NCBI GenBank assembly: GCA_944322285.1
Contig: CALUOR010000013.1
Coordinates: 1 to 64,000 of the forward strand
Length of the DNA: 64,000 bases
Reading direction: 5' to 3'
Source: an uncultured Bacteroides sp.
Lineage (GTDB): Bacteria > Bacteroidota > Bacteroidia > Bacteroidales > Bacteroidaceae
A model generated the notes under the pieces. That model had not been told where the DNA came from and searched no databases. It worked only from the letters and a program-made list of their open reading frames with translations. This document shows positions 24,286-33,074 of the stretch, piece by piece. The stretch's first letter is position 1. Each line of letters opens with the position of its first letter. The position numbers were made by a program, and so were the translations under genes.

Positions 24286-25542
24286 TTATTCCGCGACTTT
24301 CAGGCGTACTAATTCTATTTTTGTGGCACTCATTTTGATGATTCTGAATTGAAATACGCCTATTTTTATAACCTCATTCAACTTTGGGAAACTCTGATAA
24401 GCATTTAGTATCAAACCACCTATCGTGACATAATCATCAGACTCGGGAAGGTTCAAATCGAAAGTCTCGTTCACTTTCTCTATCTCCAGACGGGCCGAGA
24501 GCACATACTCACGTTCAGCCACTTGCTTGCACACGTAAGTCGTATTGTCATGTTCATCTTCAATATCGCCAAAGATTTCTTCTACCAAATCCTCCAGCGA
24601 AACAATGCCGGACGTTCCGCCAAACTCATCGACCACCACCGCTAAGGTTTTCTTTTGCTGCATGAAAAGTTTCATCAATTTATGAGCAGGCATCGTTTCG
24701 GGCACAATGGGAACGTTCTTCACATGGCTTCGCCATTCTTCATCCGTGCGAAACATCTCAGAGGAATGGATATAACCCACTACATTATCGATATTCCCCT
24801 CGTAAACAATGATTTTGGACAACCCCGACTCAATGAACAACGCTTTCAAGTCAGCAAGCGGTGTGGAAACATCAACGGCCACGACCTCCGGACGAGGAAC
24901 AATACAATCGCGCACCTTGATGGATGAGAAATCGAGTGCGTTTTGGAATATCTTCACCTCAGTATCCAGCTCTTCTTCGTCTTCGGCATTCTCAATGCCC
25001 GATTGTACGAAGTAATCCAAATCTCCTTTGCCGAAAGCTTTGGCGGAAGCTTCCTTATTCATCTTAACTCCGAACAAACGTAAGCAAAGCCAAGACAGAA
25101 AGGAAACAAGCTTGGACACGGGATACAAGATGGCATAACATAAAAATAAAGGAAAGGCGCAAATGCGCAAAGCGCCGTTAGGATGAATCTTAAATAAATT
25201 CTTCGCCAAGAATTCGGTTATTACCAGGACTATAAAAGAAACTGCAATAACCTGCAAAAGCATAAGCATCCACTGATTGTCCGCAAATCCATCCGGCAAA
25301 AAGGATTCCACCAAAGAGGCAGCGAGGATGCCATACACCACCAAAGCAAGCGTATTGCCCACCAGCATGGTAGAAATAAAGTCATTGGGATTACGGAAAA
25401 AATAAGTCAGAATCTTATGAGAAAATCCTTTCTTGCGCTCCATCTCAAAGCGCAATTTATCCACCGCCACATAAGCGGCTTCCATTCCCGAAAAAAACGC
25501 GCAAAAAAACAGCGCAATCAACAAATATCCAATAGTATCCAT
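24286..25542 (-). CDS. CNNM/CBS-domain protein (GldE/CorC-like, hemolysin-related)
   Basis: 418 residues. The N-terminal CNNM domain has about four membrane segments (SGMEAAYVAVDK, then NTLALVVYGI and EFLAKNL). A tandem CBS pair follows (VRDCIVPRPEVVAVD to VVVDEFGGTSGIVSLEDLVEEIFGDIEDE), and a C-terminal CorC/HlyC transporter-associated domain (YVTIGGLIL). Relatives act in Mg2+/Co2+ handling, and in gliding Bacteroidetes GldE has this architecture. The start lies 9 bp after the lptC stop. Confidence 0.88.
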   Translation of the reverse strand: MDTIGYLLIALFFCAFFSGMEAAYVAVDKLRFEMERKKGFSHKILTYFFRNPNDFISTMLVGNTLALVVYGILAASLVESFLPDGFADNQWMLMLLQVIAVSFIVLVITEFLAKNLFKIHPNGALRICAFPLFLCYAILYPVSKLVSFLSWLCLRLFGVKMNKEASAKAFGKGDLDYFVQSGIENAEDEEELDTEVKIFQNALDFSSIKVRDCIVPRPEVVAVDVSTPLADLKALFIESGLSKIIVYEGNIDNVVGYIHSSEMFRTDEEWRSHVKNVPIVPETMPAHKLMKLFMQQKKTLAVVVDEFGGTSGIVSLEDLVEEIFGDIEDEHDNTTYVCKQVAEREYVLSARLEIEKVNETFDLNLPESDDYVTIGGLILNAYQSFPKLNEVIKIGVFQFRIIKMSATKIELVRLKVAE

Positions 25543-25551
25543 CTTTTCGCC

Positions 25552-26199
25552 TCACCTAACGGAATCTGTTTGCAATGTATCGGTCTGCAATGAATCGGAG
25601 GGGACAGCCGCGCTCTCTTCATCAATGTAAAAGATACCGTTCGTCTTATAAAATTTGTATCGCGTCATCTGCTCGTTCGACTCAAACCCGACGGCATAGA
25701 TTATCTGATCGGGTTGTTCTATACGCACCTGCCTGTCCGAATAAACACGCTTTTTATTCTGATCCCAATATAACAAATCCGTATCAAACTTCTCCCCTTT
25801 CAAGTTCTGAATATGCACGTTGCTGAGCAGTTTCCAAAGTTTTGTCTTGTCATAATAATAAGCCGTATCGGCCTCAATACTGGCCTCCACTTGAAACAAG
25901 GAGTCGAACTTCTCCACATAGACACCTTTCTCGAATGCCCAGTAGGAAGGCGACTTACGGTCGTAGACTTGCCACTCTTCGGCATTGATTCGATAGCGTA
26001 TCACGCCCGAATCGGAGATCAGCGTAGTCACTCCACGCGTGTCCATCACAGGCAAGGAATCACGCTCGGTAATTGCCTCGCCAACCTCTTTATTTCCTCC
26101 CGAACAAGCAGAGAATAAAACAAGCATAACCATTGCCAAAACGACAACGGTTATGCTTGTATTTGCTGATTGAACCTTTTTACCAGGTTGAAAAATCAT
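25552..26199 (-). CDS. lptC: LPS export protein LptC
   Basis: 215 residues. A hydrophobic N-terminus (18-33) ends in FSAC, so it may be lipidated rather than membrane-anchored as in E. coli. The body has the LptC beta-jellyroll pattern: GVIRYRINAEEWQVYD, then YWAFEKGVYVEKF and LLSNVHIQNLKGEKFDT. It links the LptB2FG transporter to the periplasmic LPS bridge. It lies between a TPR protein and the CBS-domain protein at 9-10 bp spacing. Confidence 0.9.
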   Translation of the reverse strand: MIFQPGKKVQSANTSITVVVLAMVMLVLFSACSGGNKEVGEAITERDSLPVMDTRGVTTLISDSGVIRYRINAEEWQVYDRKSPSYWAFEKGVYVEKFDSLFQVEASIEADTAYYYDKTKLWKLLSNVHIQNLKGEKFDTDLLYWDQNKKRVYSDRQVRIEQPDQIIYAVGFESNEQMTRYKFYKTNGIFYIDEESAAVPSDSLQTDTLQTDSVR

Positions 26200-26207
26200 A
26201 AGTTCGC

Positions 26208-27530
26208 TTATCTGATAGTCGTAGACTCACCAATCCAGCCACCTACAGTGATACGGTCACCTTTCTTATAACCTAACATGAAGAGGTCTTGGCTTTCGGG
26301 CAAGTGAGCGGAATAAGTACGAATCAGTTCGTTGGCTTGTTCTTCTACAGAGGGGTCAACCGACTTAGCTCTCTGAAGCTTGTCAAGAACAACATAGTAT
26401 GTACATCTGTTCAACGCGCCTTCATCGCTCCAGCGAGGGCTTGAGCCATAGGCCTGAGCCAACAGGATATAAGCACTACCAAATTCAGGATTGAATTCCA
26501 ATGCCTTATAGCAATAGCTCTTTACCTGCGTATAACGTTTTGCACCAAACATGGCACCAGCGGCAGCGTATGCCATCTCAGCCTTCTTGGCATTATCAGT
26601 TTCCAGATTCAAAGCCTCTTCAAAATACTTAACGGCTGTCTCATAATCACCTTTCTTGTATGCCTGATAAGCGCACCCTACGGCAGCATCAGCGGTCGGG
26701 TTAATCTTATACATATAATAAGAAGCCTGGAAGTAAGCATCGCTTTCCGTACATTTCATCATCTTCAGCACGTTAATGGCTTTCTTCAAGAAAGTAGAGT
26801 CGTTTTGATTAGCTTCTACTTGTGGGCCATAAATCTTTTGCAGCGACTCGCAATCGGCTACACCACTATTAATAAAGATGGCAACGATACTTTCGCGGAT
26901 CTTAGCCAGATTCTTCTTTGTAGACTCCTTTGTTGTAGAAGCGATAGCCAAGTCTGCATATTGCGTAGCATCCAAATAATCCTGGAAGAACTGATCGGTA
27001 TGATTGGGGTCAGCCTTCACCAAACGCTGAGAGCAATCCATGAAATAGAAGAGGATGCTACCATTGGATTCCTGCTTATCAGCATTAACCGATTCCTTCA
27101 GCCAAGTATAAGCCTGTTTTACATCGGGCTTCGGAGCATATTGCAGATAAGCTACTGCCTTACGGCCCTTAGCACCTTCTACGCCATACACCAACTTTGT
27201 GCCTTTTTTCAAAAACTCAGGAATGTACTTCATTTCCTGATCATACACTCCCATCAATTCGTTGAAATACTTCTGATAGTCGGCCGAATTGCGGTCTTTG
27301 ATACCCTTCAGGAAATTTTCCAAAATATCCTTAGCGTCTGAATAAGTATAGAAGCGCAGTGTAGGACAATCTTTCAACACTTCCATACAAGGAGCATAAG
27401 CATCCTTAAAGTTACCGGCCTTTACAGCCTCGTGAGAAATACTACTGTTGGAGTTACAGTTGTTTTGTGCAAATGCACAGGTCGCTCCCCCCGAAAGGAG
27501 CAATACCGCTGCGAGCGTCTTAATTTTCAT
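26208..27530 (-). CDS. Periplasmic TPR-repeat protein
   Basis: 440 residues with a Sec signal peptide ending CAFAQ (about residue 22). TPR-like helix pairs occupy most of the chain. The clearest are AAVGCAYQAYKKGDYETAV with YFEEALNLETDNAKKAEM, and the next repeat YKALEFNPEFGSAYILLAQAYG. No catalytic motif is seen. Context (outer-membrane protein upstream, lptC downstream) suggests an envelope scaffolding role, which is inference. Confidence 0.85.
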   Translation of the reverse strand: MKIKTLAAVLLLSGGATCAFAQNNCNSNSSISHEAVKAGNFKDAYAPCMEVLKDCPTLRFYTYSDAKDILENFLKGIKDRNSADYQKYFNELMGVYDQEMKYIPEFLKKGTKLVYGVEGAKGRKAVAYLQYAPKPDVKQAYTWLKESVNADKQESNGSILFYFMDCSQRLVKADPNHTDQFFQDYLDATQYADLAIASTTKESTKKNLAKIRESIVAIFINSGVADCESLQKIYGPQVEANQNDSTFLKKAINVLKMMKCTESDAYFQASYYMYKINPTADAAVGCAYQAYKKGDYETAVKYFEEALNLETDNAKKAEMAYAAAGAMFGAKRYTQVKSYCYKALEFNPEFGSAYILLAQAYGSSPRWSDEGALNRCTYYVVLDKLQRAKSVDPSVEEQANELIRTYSAHLPESQDLFMLGYKKGDRITVGGWIGESTTIR

Positions 27531-27592
27531 TGTATTTAAATTTTAGTTATAATATATTGTCTATTTATCTTCCAAAAACAATTATTTTCACA

Positions 27593-28855
27593 TCATTCCA
27601 CCCTGCTCTTGAAAAACCAGCGCTCGTTGAAGGTAATGCCTATACTGATGCGCAATGTATTCTCGTCCAAAAACGAGGGGTGCTTCCCTTTGACCCTTAC
27701 ATACTGAGCCGTCACACTCAACAACGAACGGGTACGCAGCAACGGGAAAGCGAAACCACCGGAAACTCCATATTCATCGGCCGCACGTATGCCGTTTATC
27801 TTATAATAGGGCTGCGAAAAATAAGCGCCTATACGATACTTGACATGCGCCAGATAACTCCGCCCCATCGGGTTCGGGATATATTCCGCACCTACGCCTA
27901 TACGGGTACGCGAGCAGAAAGCATCTTTCGCGTTCATGTATGTCGTTTTATTCCATTGCTGGAGCATGAAGTCAGCTCCTACGGTCAAGCGATTATCATA
28001 CACATAAGTCAATCCCGCACCCACGGTCAACGGAATGCCATACGTGGCCACGCTATCACGCACACTCACTGTGGCTCCCGTAGAAGAATTGCCCACCTGT
28101 GTCTCGATACTCGTCCGACTGTTTAAATCATGTCCGGGCGAAACCACCGCACCCACGGTAAGCGCATGCTTCTTACCCAACATCTGCGTATATTGCGCTC
28201 CGAAATCCAACTTATAGCTATGCAGCGAAGCACTGGACGCCCTCAAAAAAGGCAACTGGTTGGCATCCGAGGGGAACGTTAAATACGCCGAACGCGAGAT
28301 GTCACCCCAAAGGTACGAAAAATTTGCACCTACCGAAAGATTTTTAAATATTTTAAATCCTGCGCCTACATATAATTGATGTAACCCGCCATCGCCCGCA
28401 TACTTTACCGAACTGGAGTTTTCCGGGTAAGCCTCATCCGCACGATACTCTGTCATACTGTAGCCTACGTTAGAATAAGGCAAAAGGCCGAAGCTCATGC
28501 CACACCAAGGAGCCGTGCGAAACAGCATGGTCACATAATCGAAACTTGAGTTTTTTGCATTCTGCTTCAGCGTGCCGTTGCTGAAATTTGTATTCTGCAA
28601 CGACACCGCGCCATCGAATATAAAAGTCAGCGAGTCAACCGCTGTATAGGATGCCGGGTTGGCAAAATTCACCTGCGAGCCATCCCGCAAGCCATATGCT
28701 ACGCCTCCCATAGCCTTACTATTACTTGAGCCAACATCCGAGAGTTGGCCATATCCATACCTTGTATAGGGTGAATTTGTATTGTTTTGGGCAAAAGCCA
28801 CTCCCGATACTACCGCGAACAAAAACACCAAGAGCGACTGTCTATATCTTATCAT
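27593..28855 (-). CDS. Outer-membrane beta-barrel protein (FadL/OmpP1-like)
   Basis: 420 residues with signal peptide to VAFAQ (about 23). The start of the mature part, [20 protein letters not shown] followed by [11 protein letters not shown], is typical of Bacteroidetes OmpP1/FadL-like barrels, and alternating amphipathic strands with aromatic residues run to the C-terminus. The transported substrate is unknown. Its start overlaps the coaX stop region by 14 bp, so it is probably translationally coupled. Confidence 0.82.
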   Translation of the reverse strand: MIRYRQSLLVFLFAVVSGVAFAQNNTNSPYTRYGYGQLSDVGSSNSKAMGGVAYGLRDGSQVNFANPASYTAVDSLTFIFDGAVSLQNTNFSNGTLKQNAKNSSFDYVTMLFRTAPWCGMSFGLLPYSNVGYSMTEYRADEAYPENSSSVKYAGDGGLHQLYVGAGFKIFKNLSVGANFSYLWGDISRSAYLTFPSDANQLPFLRASSASLHSYKLDFGAQYTQMLGKKHALTVGAVVSPGHDLNSRTSIETQVGNSSTGATVSVRDSVATYGIPLTVGAGLTYVYDNRLTVGADFMLQQWNKTTYMNAKDAFCSRTRIGVGAEYIPNPMGRSYLAHVKYRIGAYFSQPYYKINGIRAADEYGVSGGFAFPLLRTRSLLSVTAQYVRVKGKHPSFLDENTLRISIGITFNERWFFKSRVE

Positions 28856-29573
28856 TATTATACACTAATATTCGGTTTAATCCTTTCAATACTAAAAATC
28901 TGTCTGCAAAGATGATACTTTTTAAGTTTGTATCAAAAGAAAATTCATCACCGCCCGTTAAAAAAACCAAAAGTTCAGGATATTTAGTTCTCATTGAGTG
29001 GATATAGCCCTCAATCTCATACTCAACACCACGCAACACGCCGGCACGAATGGCTGTATCGGTGTCTTTTCCAACGGGCAAAATCCGGCCTTCCGGCTCC
29101 ACCAAAGGCAAACGCCCCGTGAACTGATGCAATGCCTTGAAACGCATCTGCAACCCGGGAGAAATATTTCCCCCGTGATAGCGTCCGGCCGCGTCCACAA
29201 GCTCATACGTAATGCATGTACCCGCATCTATCACCAGAATATCCCGCCCCGGGAAACGCGCGCAAGCACCAACCACCGCCGCCATACGGTCGTAGCCAAG
29301 CGTTTCAGGCGTCTCATACAGATTCTCCACCGGCAGAGGCGTATCCGCCCCCAGCCTGAGCAAAGGACAAGGCAAATTGCACAGGCGGGCTTCCGCCTCT
29401 TCACTAAGGTCTACTACAGTGACCATTATCGCACGCTCCACGTCATAATGCGAGCAGATGTCGGGCAACCGCTCCAGCGTCCGGTTAGAGTCGTGCACCA
29501 CGTCTACCAGTGAATCACCATCAAACAGGGCTATCTTAGCCACGGTATTCCCAATGTCTATTATCAGATTCAT
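28842..29573 (-). CDS. coaX: Type III pantothenate kinase
   Basis: It phosphorylates pantothenate, the first step of coenzyme A synthesis. The N-terminus [19 protein letters not shown] is the phosphate-binding DIGNT motif of CoaX, and DAGTCITYE and [11 protein letters not shown] are the other ASKHA-fold motifs. An ATG three codons earlier (29582) is possible. I prefer 29573 because a purine-rich GGAAAAG precedes it and the protein then starts like its relatives. A -7 box lies at 29597-29604. Confidence 0.95.
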   Translation of the reverse strand: MNLIIDIGNTVAKIALFDGDSLVDVVHDSNRTLERLPDICSHYDVERAIMVTVVDLSEEAEARLCNLPCPLLRLGADTPLPVENLYETPETLGYDRMAAVVGACARFPGRDILVIDAGTCITYELVDAAGRYHGGNISPGLQMRFKALHQFTGRLPLVEPEGRILPVGKDTDTAIRAGVLRGVEYEIEGYIHSMRTKYPELLVFLTGGDEFSFDTNLKSIIFADRFLVLKGLNRILVYNNDKI

Positions 29574-29596
29574 CTTTTCCATGAAAAATCAGGGCG

Positions 29597-29604
29597 CAAA
29601 GATA
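29597..29604 (-). promoter_or_regulatory. -7 box TATCTTTG before coaX
   Basis: A TAnnTTTG match placing a transcript start near 29590, 17 nt before the chosen coaX ATG. It would drive coaX and the envelope genes that follow. Confidence 0.45.
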
Positions 29605-29614
29605 CAATTTTCTT

Positions 29615-30685
29615 TTAAAACCCGTGGACATTTACGCCTCTAATCTTGTATTCCTCCAAGAATGCATGTACCAGCCGGGGCAAAGCATAACGTCCCCACC
29701 CGTCTATGGGCACACGCACATAATCCGCCAGACCTGCGGGAAGAAATGGCAAGGCCAACCCGTAAAAATCGGCATGAATGACCTGATGGGACAAAACATG
29801 GCGGAGACCGCGTTTTAACGGGACAAAAGTGACGCCTTCGCCAAGCCTTGGCATCCATTCCTTATCCTGAAGCAACTGACACACTTCCCGCTCGTCCATC
29901 GGACGCTCTACTTCCAACAAGGGAAGCTCGTAAAGATTACGCCAAATGTCATCCCCCGTACGCTTGCGCAGCAGCATTTCATTGTTCGCGCGTACATATA
30001 TATATATAAAATAGCGGTCGGTCACCTTAGTCTTATGCTGTTTCACCGGAAGTACAGACACCCGCCCACGGGCAAAAGCCAAGCAGGTATCAGCCAAAGG
30101 ACATGCGGAACAATCGGGAGACTGGGGGATGCATTGCAGGGCGCCAAAGTCCATAATAGCTTGATTATACGTATCGGGATGCCGCACGTCAAGCATCTCC
30201 TGCGCTAAAGCCGCGAAAGCCTTCCTGCCTCCGGTGGAGTCTATCGGGATATCCATGTCAAAATATCGCGAAAGCACCCGATAAACATTGCCATCCACCA
30301 CGGCATAAGGCATGCCATAGGCTATGGAGCAGATAGCCGCAGCCGTATAATCGCCCACCCCCTTCAAGGCACGCACCCCCTCGTACGTACGAGGAAACAC
30401 GCCGCCCATGCTCCTTGCGGCCTCGTGCAGATTTCGTGCCCGCGAATAATAGCCCAAACCTTGCCAATAGCGCATCACCTCATCCTCATCGGCTTTGGCC
30501 AAGGTCTGTACATCGGGAAAACGGCTCACGAAGCGCATGAAATAGTCATATCCCTGCGCCACACGCGTCTGTTGCAGGATTATCTCCGAAATCCAAATCA
30601 GGTAAGGATCTTTTGTCCCCCGCCAAGGCAAGTCACGCTTGTTCACCCCATACCATTCCATCAATTTACCAGTAAATAAACTCAT
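29615..30685 (-). CDS. mutY: A/G-specific adenine glycosylase
   Basis: It removes adenine mispaired with 8-oxoguanine. LPWRGTKDPYLIWISEIILQ begins the helix-hairpin-helix glycosylase domain, and LKGVGDYTAAAICSIAYG holds the HhH motif with the catalytic aspartate shortly after. CIPQSPDCSACPLADTC supplies the [4Fe-4S] cysteines, and the C-terminal third is the NUDIX-like 8-oxoG-recognition domain. The frame opens at 30706, but the -7 box at 30709-30716 and an AAGG 8 nt upstream favour ATG 30685. It is divergent from hup. Confidence 0.94.
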   Translation of the reverse strand: MSLFTGKLMEWYGVNKRDLPWRGTKDPYLIWISEIILQQTRVAQGYDYFMRFVSRFPDVQTLAKADEDEVMRYWQGLGYYSRARNLHEAARSMGGVFPRTYEGVRALKGVGDYTAAAICSIAYGMPYAVVDGNVYRVLSRYFDMDIPIDSTGGRKAFAALAQEMLDVRHPDTYNQAIMDFGALQCIPQSPDCSACPLADTCLAFARGRVSVLPVKQHKTKVTDRYFIYIYVRANNEMLLRKRTGDDIWRNLYELPLLEVERPMDEREVCQLLQDKEWMPRLGEGVTFVPLKRGLRHVLSHQVIHADFYGLALPFLPAGLADYVRVPIDGWGRYALPRLVHAFLEEYKIRGVNVHGF

Positions 30686-30708
30686 AATCATCCTTGTTTT
30701 CAGCACCG

Positions 30709-30716
30709 CAAAAGTA
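30709..30716 (-). promoter_or_regulatory. -7 box TACTTTTG of mutY
   Basis: A TAnnTTTG match; transcription would start near 30702, inside the longest ORF, which decides for the downstream mutY start. Confidence 0.45.
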
Positions 30717-30801
30717 ATGCTTTTCGGTGTAACAAAACTTAATAGAGCGACTTTTTCTAAAAAATGTCCGAAATATATTTTTCAAAGACAGGGAAAAGCT
30801 A

Positions 30802-30809
30802 TATATTTG
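30802..30809 (+). promoter_or_regulatory. -7 box TATATTTG of the hup unit
   Basis: A TAnnTTTG match with TTTC (30780-30783) 18 bp upstream. It precedes the HU ATG by 52 bp. Confidence 0.55.
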
Positions 30810-30860
30810 CAGTCCAAAAAATTAAGATAAGAATACTAACAATATTTTTTTTAAAGAAAA

Positions 30861-31136
30861 ATGACTAAAGCTGATATTGTAAACGAGATCACAAAGAACA
30901 CCGGAATTGATAAGACAACAGTGCTTACAACGGTTGAGGCGTTCATGGATGCCGTTAAAGCGTCTTTGGCCAAGGATGAGAATGTCTACCTCCGGGGATT
31001 CGGCAGTTTTATCGTGAAGAAGAGAGCACAGAAAACCGCCCGCAACATCTCCAAGAATACGACTATCATTATACCGGAGCACAACATACCGGCATTTAAA
31101 CCCGCGAAAACGTTCACACTTGCAGTGAAGAAATAA
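30861..31136 (+). CDS. HU family DNA-binding protein
   Basis: 91 residues, the normal HU length. MTKADIVNEITKNTGI starts the helical dimerisation part, and VYLRGFGSFIVKKRAQKTAR is the HU saddle strand leading to the DNA-binding arm. NIPAFKPAKTFTLAVK is the HU C-terminus. It is a nucleoid-architecture protein. It is followed by a 30-residue basic protein and RNase G on the same strand. Confidence 0.97.
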   Translation: MTKADIVNEITKNTGIDKTTVLTTVEAFMDAVKASLAKDENVYLRGFGSFIVKKRAQKTARNISKNTTIIIPEHNIPAFKPAKTFTLAVKK

Positions 31137-31171
31137 TAAACGAGAGTATTAACCATAAAAAATTAACGACT

Positions 31172-31264
31172 ATGCCAAGTGGTAAGAAGAAAAAAAGACA
31201 TAAAATGTCTACGCACAAGCGTAAAAAAAGACTGAGAAAGAACAGACACAAAAGCAAAAAATGA
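31172..31264 (+). CDS. 30-residue basic protein (COX24/AURKAIP1-like)
   Basis: ATG 31172 to TGA 31264 encodes MPSGKKKKRHKMSTHKRKKR followed by ten more mostly Lys/Arg residues: more than half of the chain is Lys, Arg or His. The KMSTHKRKKRLRK core matches the COX24/AURKAIP1 (mS38-type) signature annotated in Bacteroidetes, so a ribosome-bound protein is likely. That assignment is from family knowledge. It lies 36 bp after HU and before a terminator-like hairpin. Confidence 0.8.
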   Translation: MPSGKKKKRHKMSTHKRKKRLRKNRHKSKK

Positions 31265-31289
31265 TTTTTTTTAGTCTGAACGACATGAC

Positions 31290-31334
31290 AAAGAACAAAC
31301 TTGTGAGAAGAAAAACATCGCGGGTTTGTTCTTT
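31290..31334 (+). terminator. Hairpin after the 30-residue protein gene
   Basis: AAAGAACAAAC (31290-31300) pairs with GTTTGTTCTTT (31324-31334) across a 23-nt loop. Only a short T stretch follows, so termination may be partial and RNase G could be read through. Confidence 0.5.
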
Positions 31335-31431
31335 GTTTAAGTGAACAATCTATTGTGTAATGAATCTCCAGGGGAGGCAATCCTCACCTTTGGACATTTC
31401 ATAATTTGTAATTTTAAAAAGCATTTTTATA

Positions 31432-33003
31432 GTGACAAGCGAACTCGTAGTAGACGTACAGCCCAAAGAGGTGTCCATCGCCCTGCTGGAAGACAAGCAA
31501 CTGGTGGAACTTCAAAAAGAAGGCCGCAGCCTTTCTTTCTCGGTGGGCAACATGTACTTAGGCCGCGTCAGGAAGCTGATGCCCGGCCTCAATGCCTGCT
31601 TCGTGGACGTGGGTTACGAGAAAGACGCTTTTCTTCACTACCAGGACCTGGGTCCTCAATTCAACTCTCTGGAGAAATACGTAAAGCAAACTTTAAGCGA
31701 CCGCAAGAAACTCAATCCGATAACCAAGGCAACCCTGCTTCCCGACCTTGAAAAGGACGGAACGGTGTCCAACACACTCAAGGTAGGACAAGAAGTAGTG
31801 GTGCAGATAGTCAAAGAGCCCATCTCGACCAAGGGCCCGCGACTGACGTCCGAACTGTCTTTTGCCGGACGCTACCTCGTACTGATACCTTTCAACGACA
31901 AGGTGTCGGTATCGCAAAAAATCAAGTCCAGCGCCGAGCGCGCCCGCCTCAAGCAACTGCTCATGAGCATCAAGCCCAAGAACTTCGGCGTCATCGTACG
32001 CACCGTGGCCGAGGGCAAGCGGGTGGCCGAACTGGACGGCGAGCTTAAAGTACTGCTGAAACATTGGGAAGACGCCGTTGTCAAGATACAGAAAGCGACC
32101 AAGTTTCCGACACTGATTTACGAAGAGACAAGCCGTGCCGTAGGATTGCTGCGCGACCTGTTCAATCCTTCCTTCGAAAGCATCCACGTCAATGACGAGG
32201 CGGTGTACAACGAAATAAAGGATTACGTAACACTCATAGCCCCTGACCGGGCAGGAATCGTCAAACTGTACAAGGGCAAGCTGCCCATCTACGACAACTT
32301 CGGCATCACCAAGCAAGTAAAGTCCTCGTTCGGAAAGGCCGTCTCCTACAAAAGCGGCGCTTACCTCATCATCGAGCACACCGAAGCCATGCACGTGGTA
32401 GACGTCAACAGCGGAAACCGCACCAAGAATCCCGGACAAGAAGCCAATGCGCTGGAAGTGAACCTGGGAGCCGCCGACGAACTGGCACGCCAACTGCGCC
32501 TGCGAGACATGGGCGGCATCATCGTGGTGGACTTCATCGACATGAGCGAGGCCGAAAACCGACAGAAGCTTTACGAACGCATGTGCCAGAACATGCAGAA
32601 GGACCGCGCGCGCCACAACATCCTGCCCCTCAGCAAATTCGGATTGATGCAGATTACCCGCCAGCGCGTACGGCCCGCCATGGACGTCAACACGGCCGAG
32701 ACATGCCCCACCTGCTTCGGCAAGGGCGAAATAAAGCCGTCCATCCTCTTCACAGACACGCTGGAGAGCAAGATTGACTACCTGGTAAACAAGCTGAAGA
32801 TAAAGAAATTCTCGTTGCACATCCACCCGTACATCGCCGCCTACGTCAACCAGGGCATCATGTCCCTCAAGCGCAAGTGGCAGATGAAGTACGGACTGGG
32901 CATCAAGATTATCCCGAACCAGAGTCTCGCGTTTCTGCAATACGTCTTCTACGACCCCAAGGGGGAAGAGATAGACATGAAGGAGGAAATCGAGATTAAG
33001 TAA
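31432..33003 (+). CDS. rng: Ribonuclease G/E family protein
   Basis: 523 residues from a GTG start. An S1-like RNA-binding domain lies at about 35-130 (GNMYLGRVRKLMPGLNACFVDVG). The catalytic region has MHVVDVNSGNRT and GGIIVVDFIDM, whose aspartates bind the active-site Mg2+, and CPTCFGKGEI is the zinc link that joins subunits. It matures rRNA ends and degrades mRNA. The scaffold tail of RNase E is absent. No ATG is placed better than the GTG at 31432. Confidence 0.95.
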   Translation: MTSELVVDVQPKEVSIALLEDKQLVELQKEGRSLSFSVGNMYLGRVRKLMPGLNACFVDVGYEKDAFLHYQDLGPQFNSLEKYVKQTLSDRKKLNPITKATLLPDLEKDGTVSNTLKVGQEVVVQIVKEPISTKGPRLTSELSFAGRYLVLIPFNDKVSVSQKIKSSAERARLKQLLMSIKPKNFGVIVRTVAEGKRVAELDGELKVLLKHWEDAVVKIQKATKFPTLIYEETSRAVGLLRDLFNPSFESIHVNDEAVYNEIKDYVTLIAPDRAGIVKLYKGKLPIYDNFGITKQVKSSFGKAVSYKSGAYLIIEHTEAMHVVDVNSGNRTKNPGQEANALEVNLGAADELARQLRLRDMGGIIVVDFIDMSEAENRQKLYERMCQNMQKDRARHNILPLSKFGLMQITRQRVRPAMDVNTAETCPTCFGKGEIKPSILFTDTLESKIDYLVNKLKIKKFSLHIHPYIAAYVNQGIMSLKRKWQMKYGLGIKIIPNQSLAFLQYVFYDPKGEEIDMKEEIEIK

Positions 33004-33013
33004 CCCCTTACAA

Positions 33014-33056
33014 AGACAGGAGGAACAGCGGGCCGCAAGCCCCGTTCCTCCTGTCT
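33014..33056. terminator. Terminator between rng and the alcohol dehydrogenase
   Basis: AGACAGGAGGAAC (33014-33026) pairs perfectly with GTTCCTCCTGTCT (33044-33056). The genes on both sides converge here, so it can serve both. Confidence 0.8.
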
Positions 33057-33074
33057 CTTTCCCAGGCGCACCGT

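Noticed and set aside
31693-32940. 415-codon minus-strand ORF antisense to RNase G
   Set aside because: Antisense shadow; the RNase G frame is complete with S1 domain, catalytic aspartates and zinc link.
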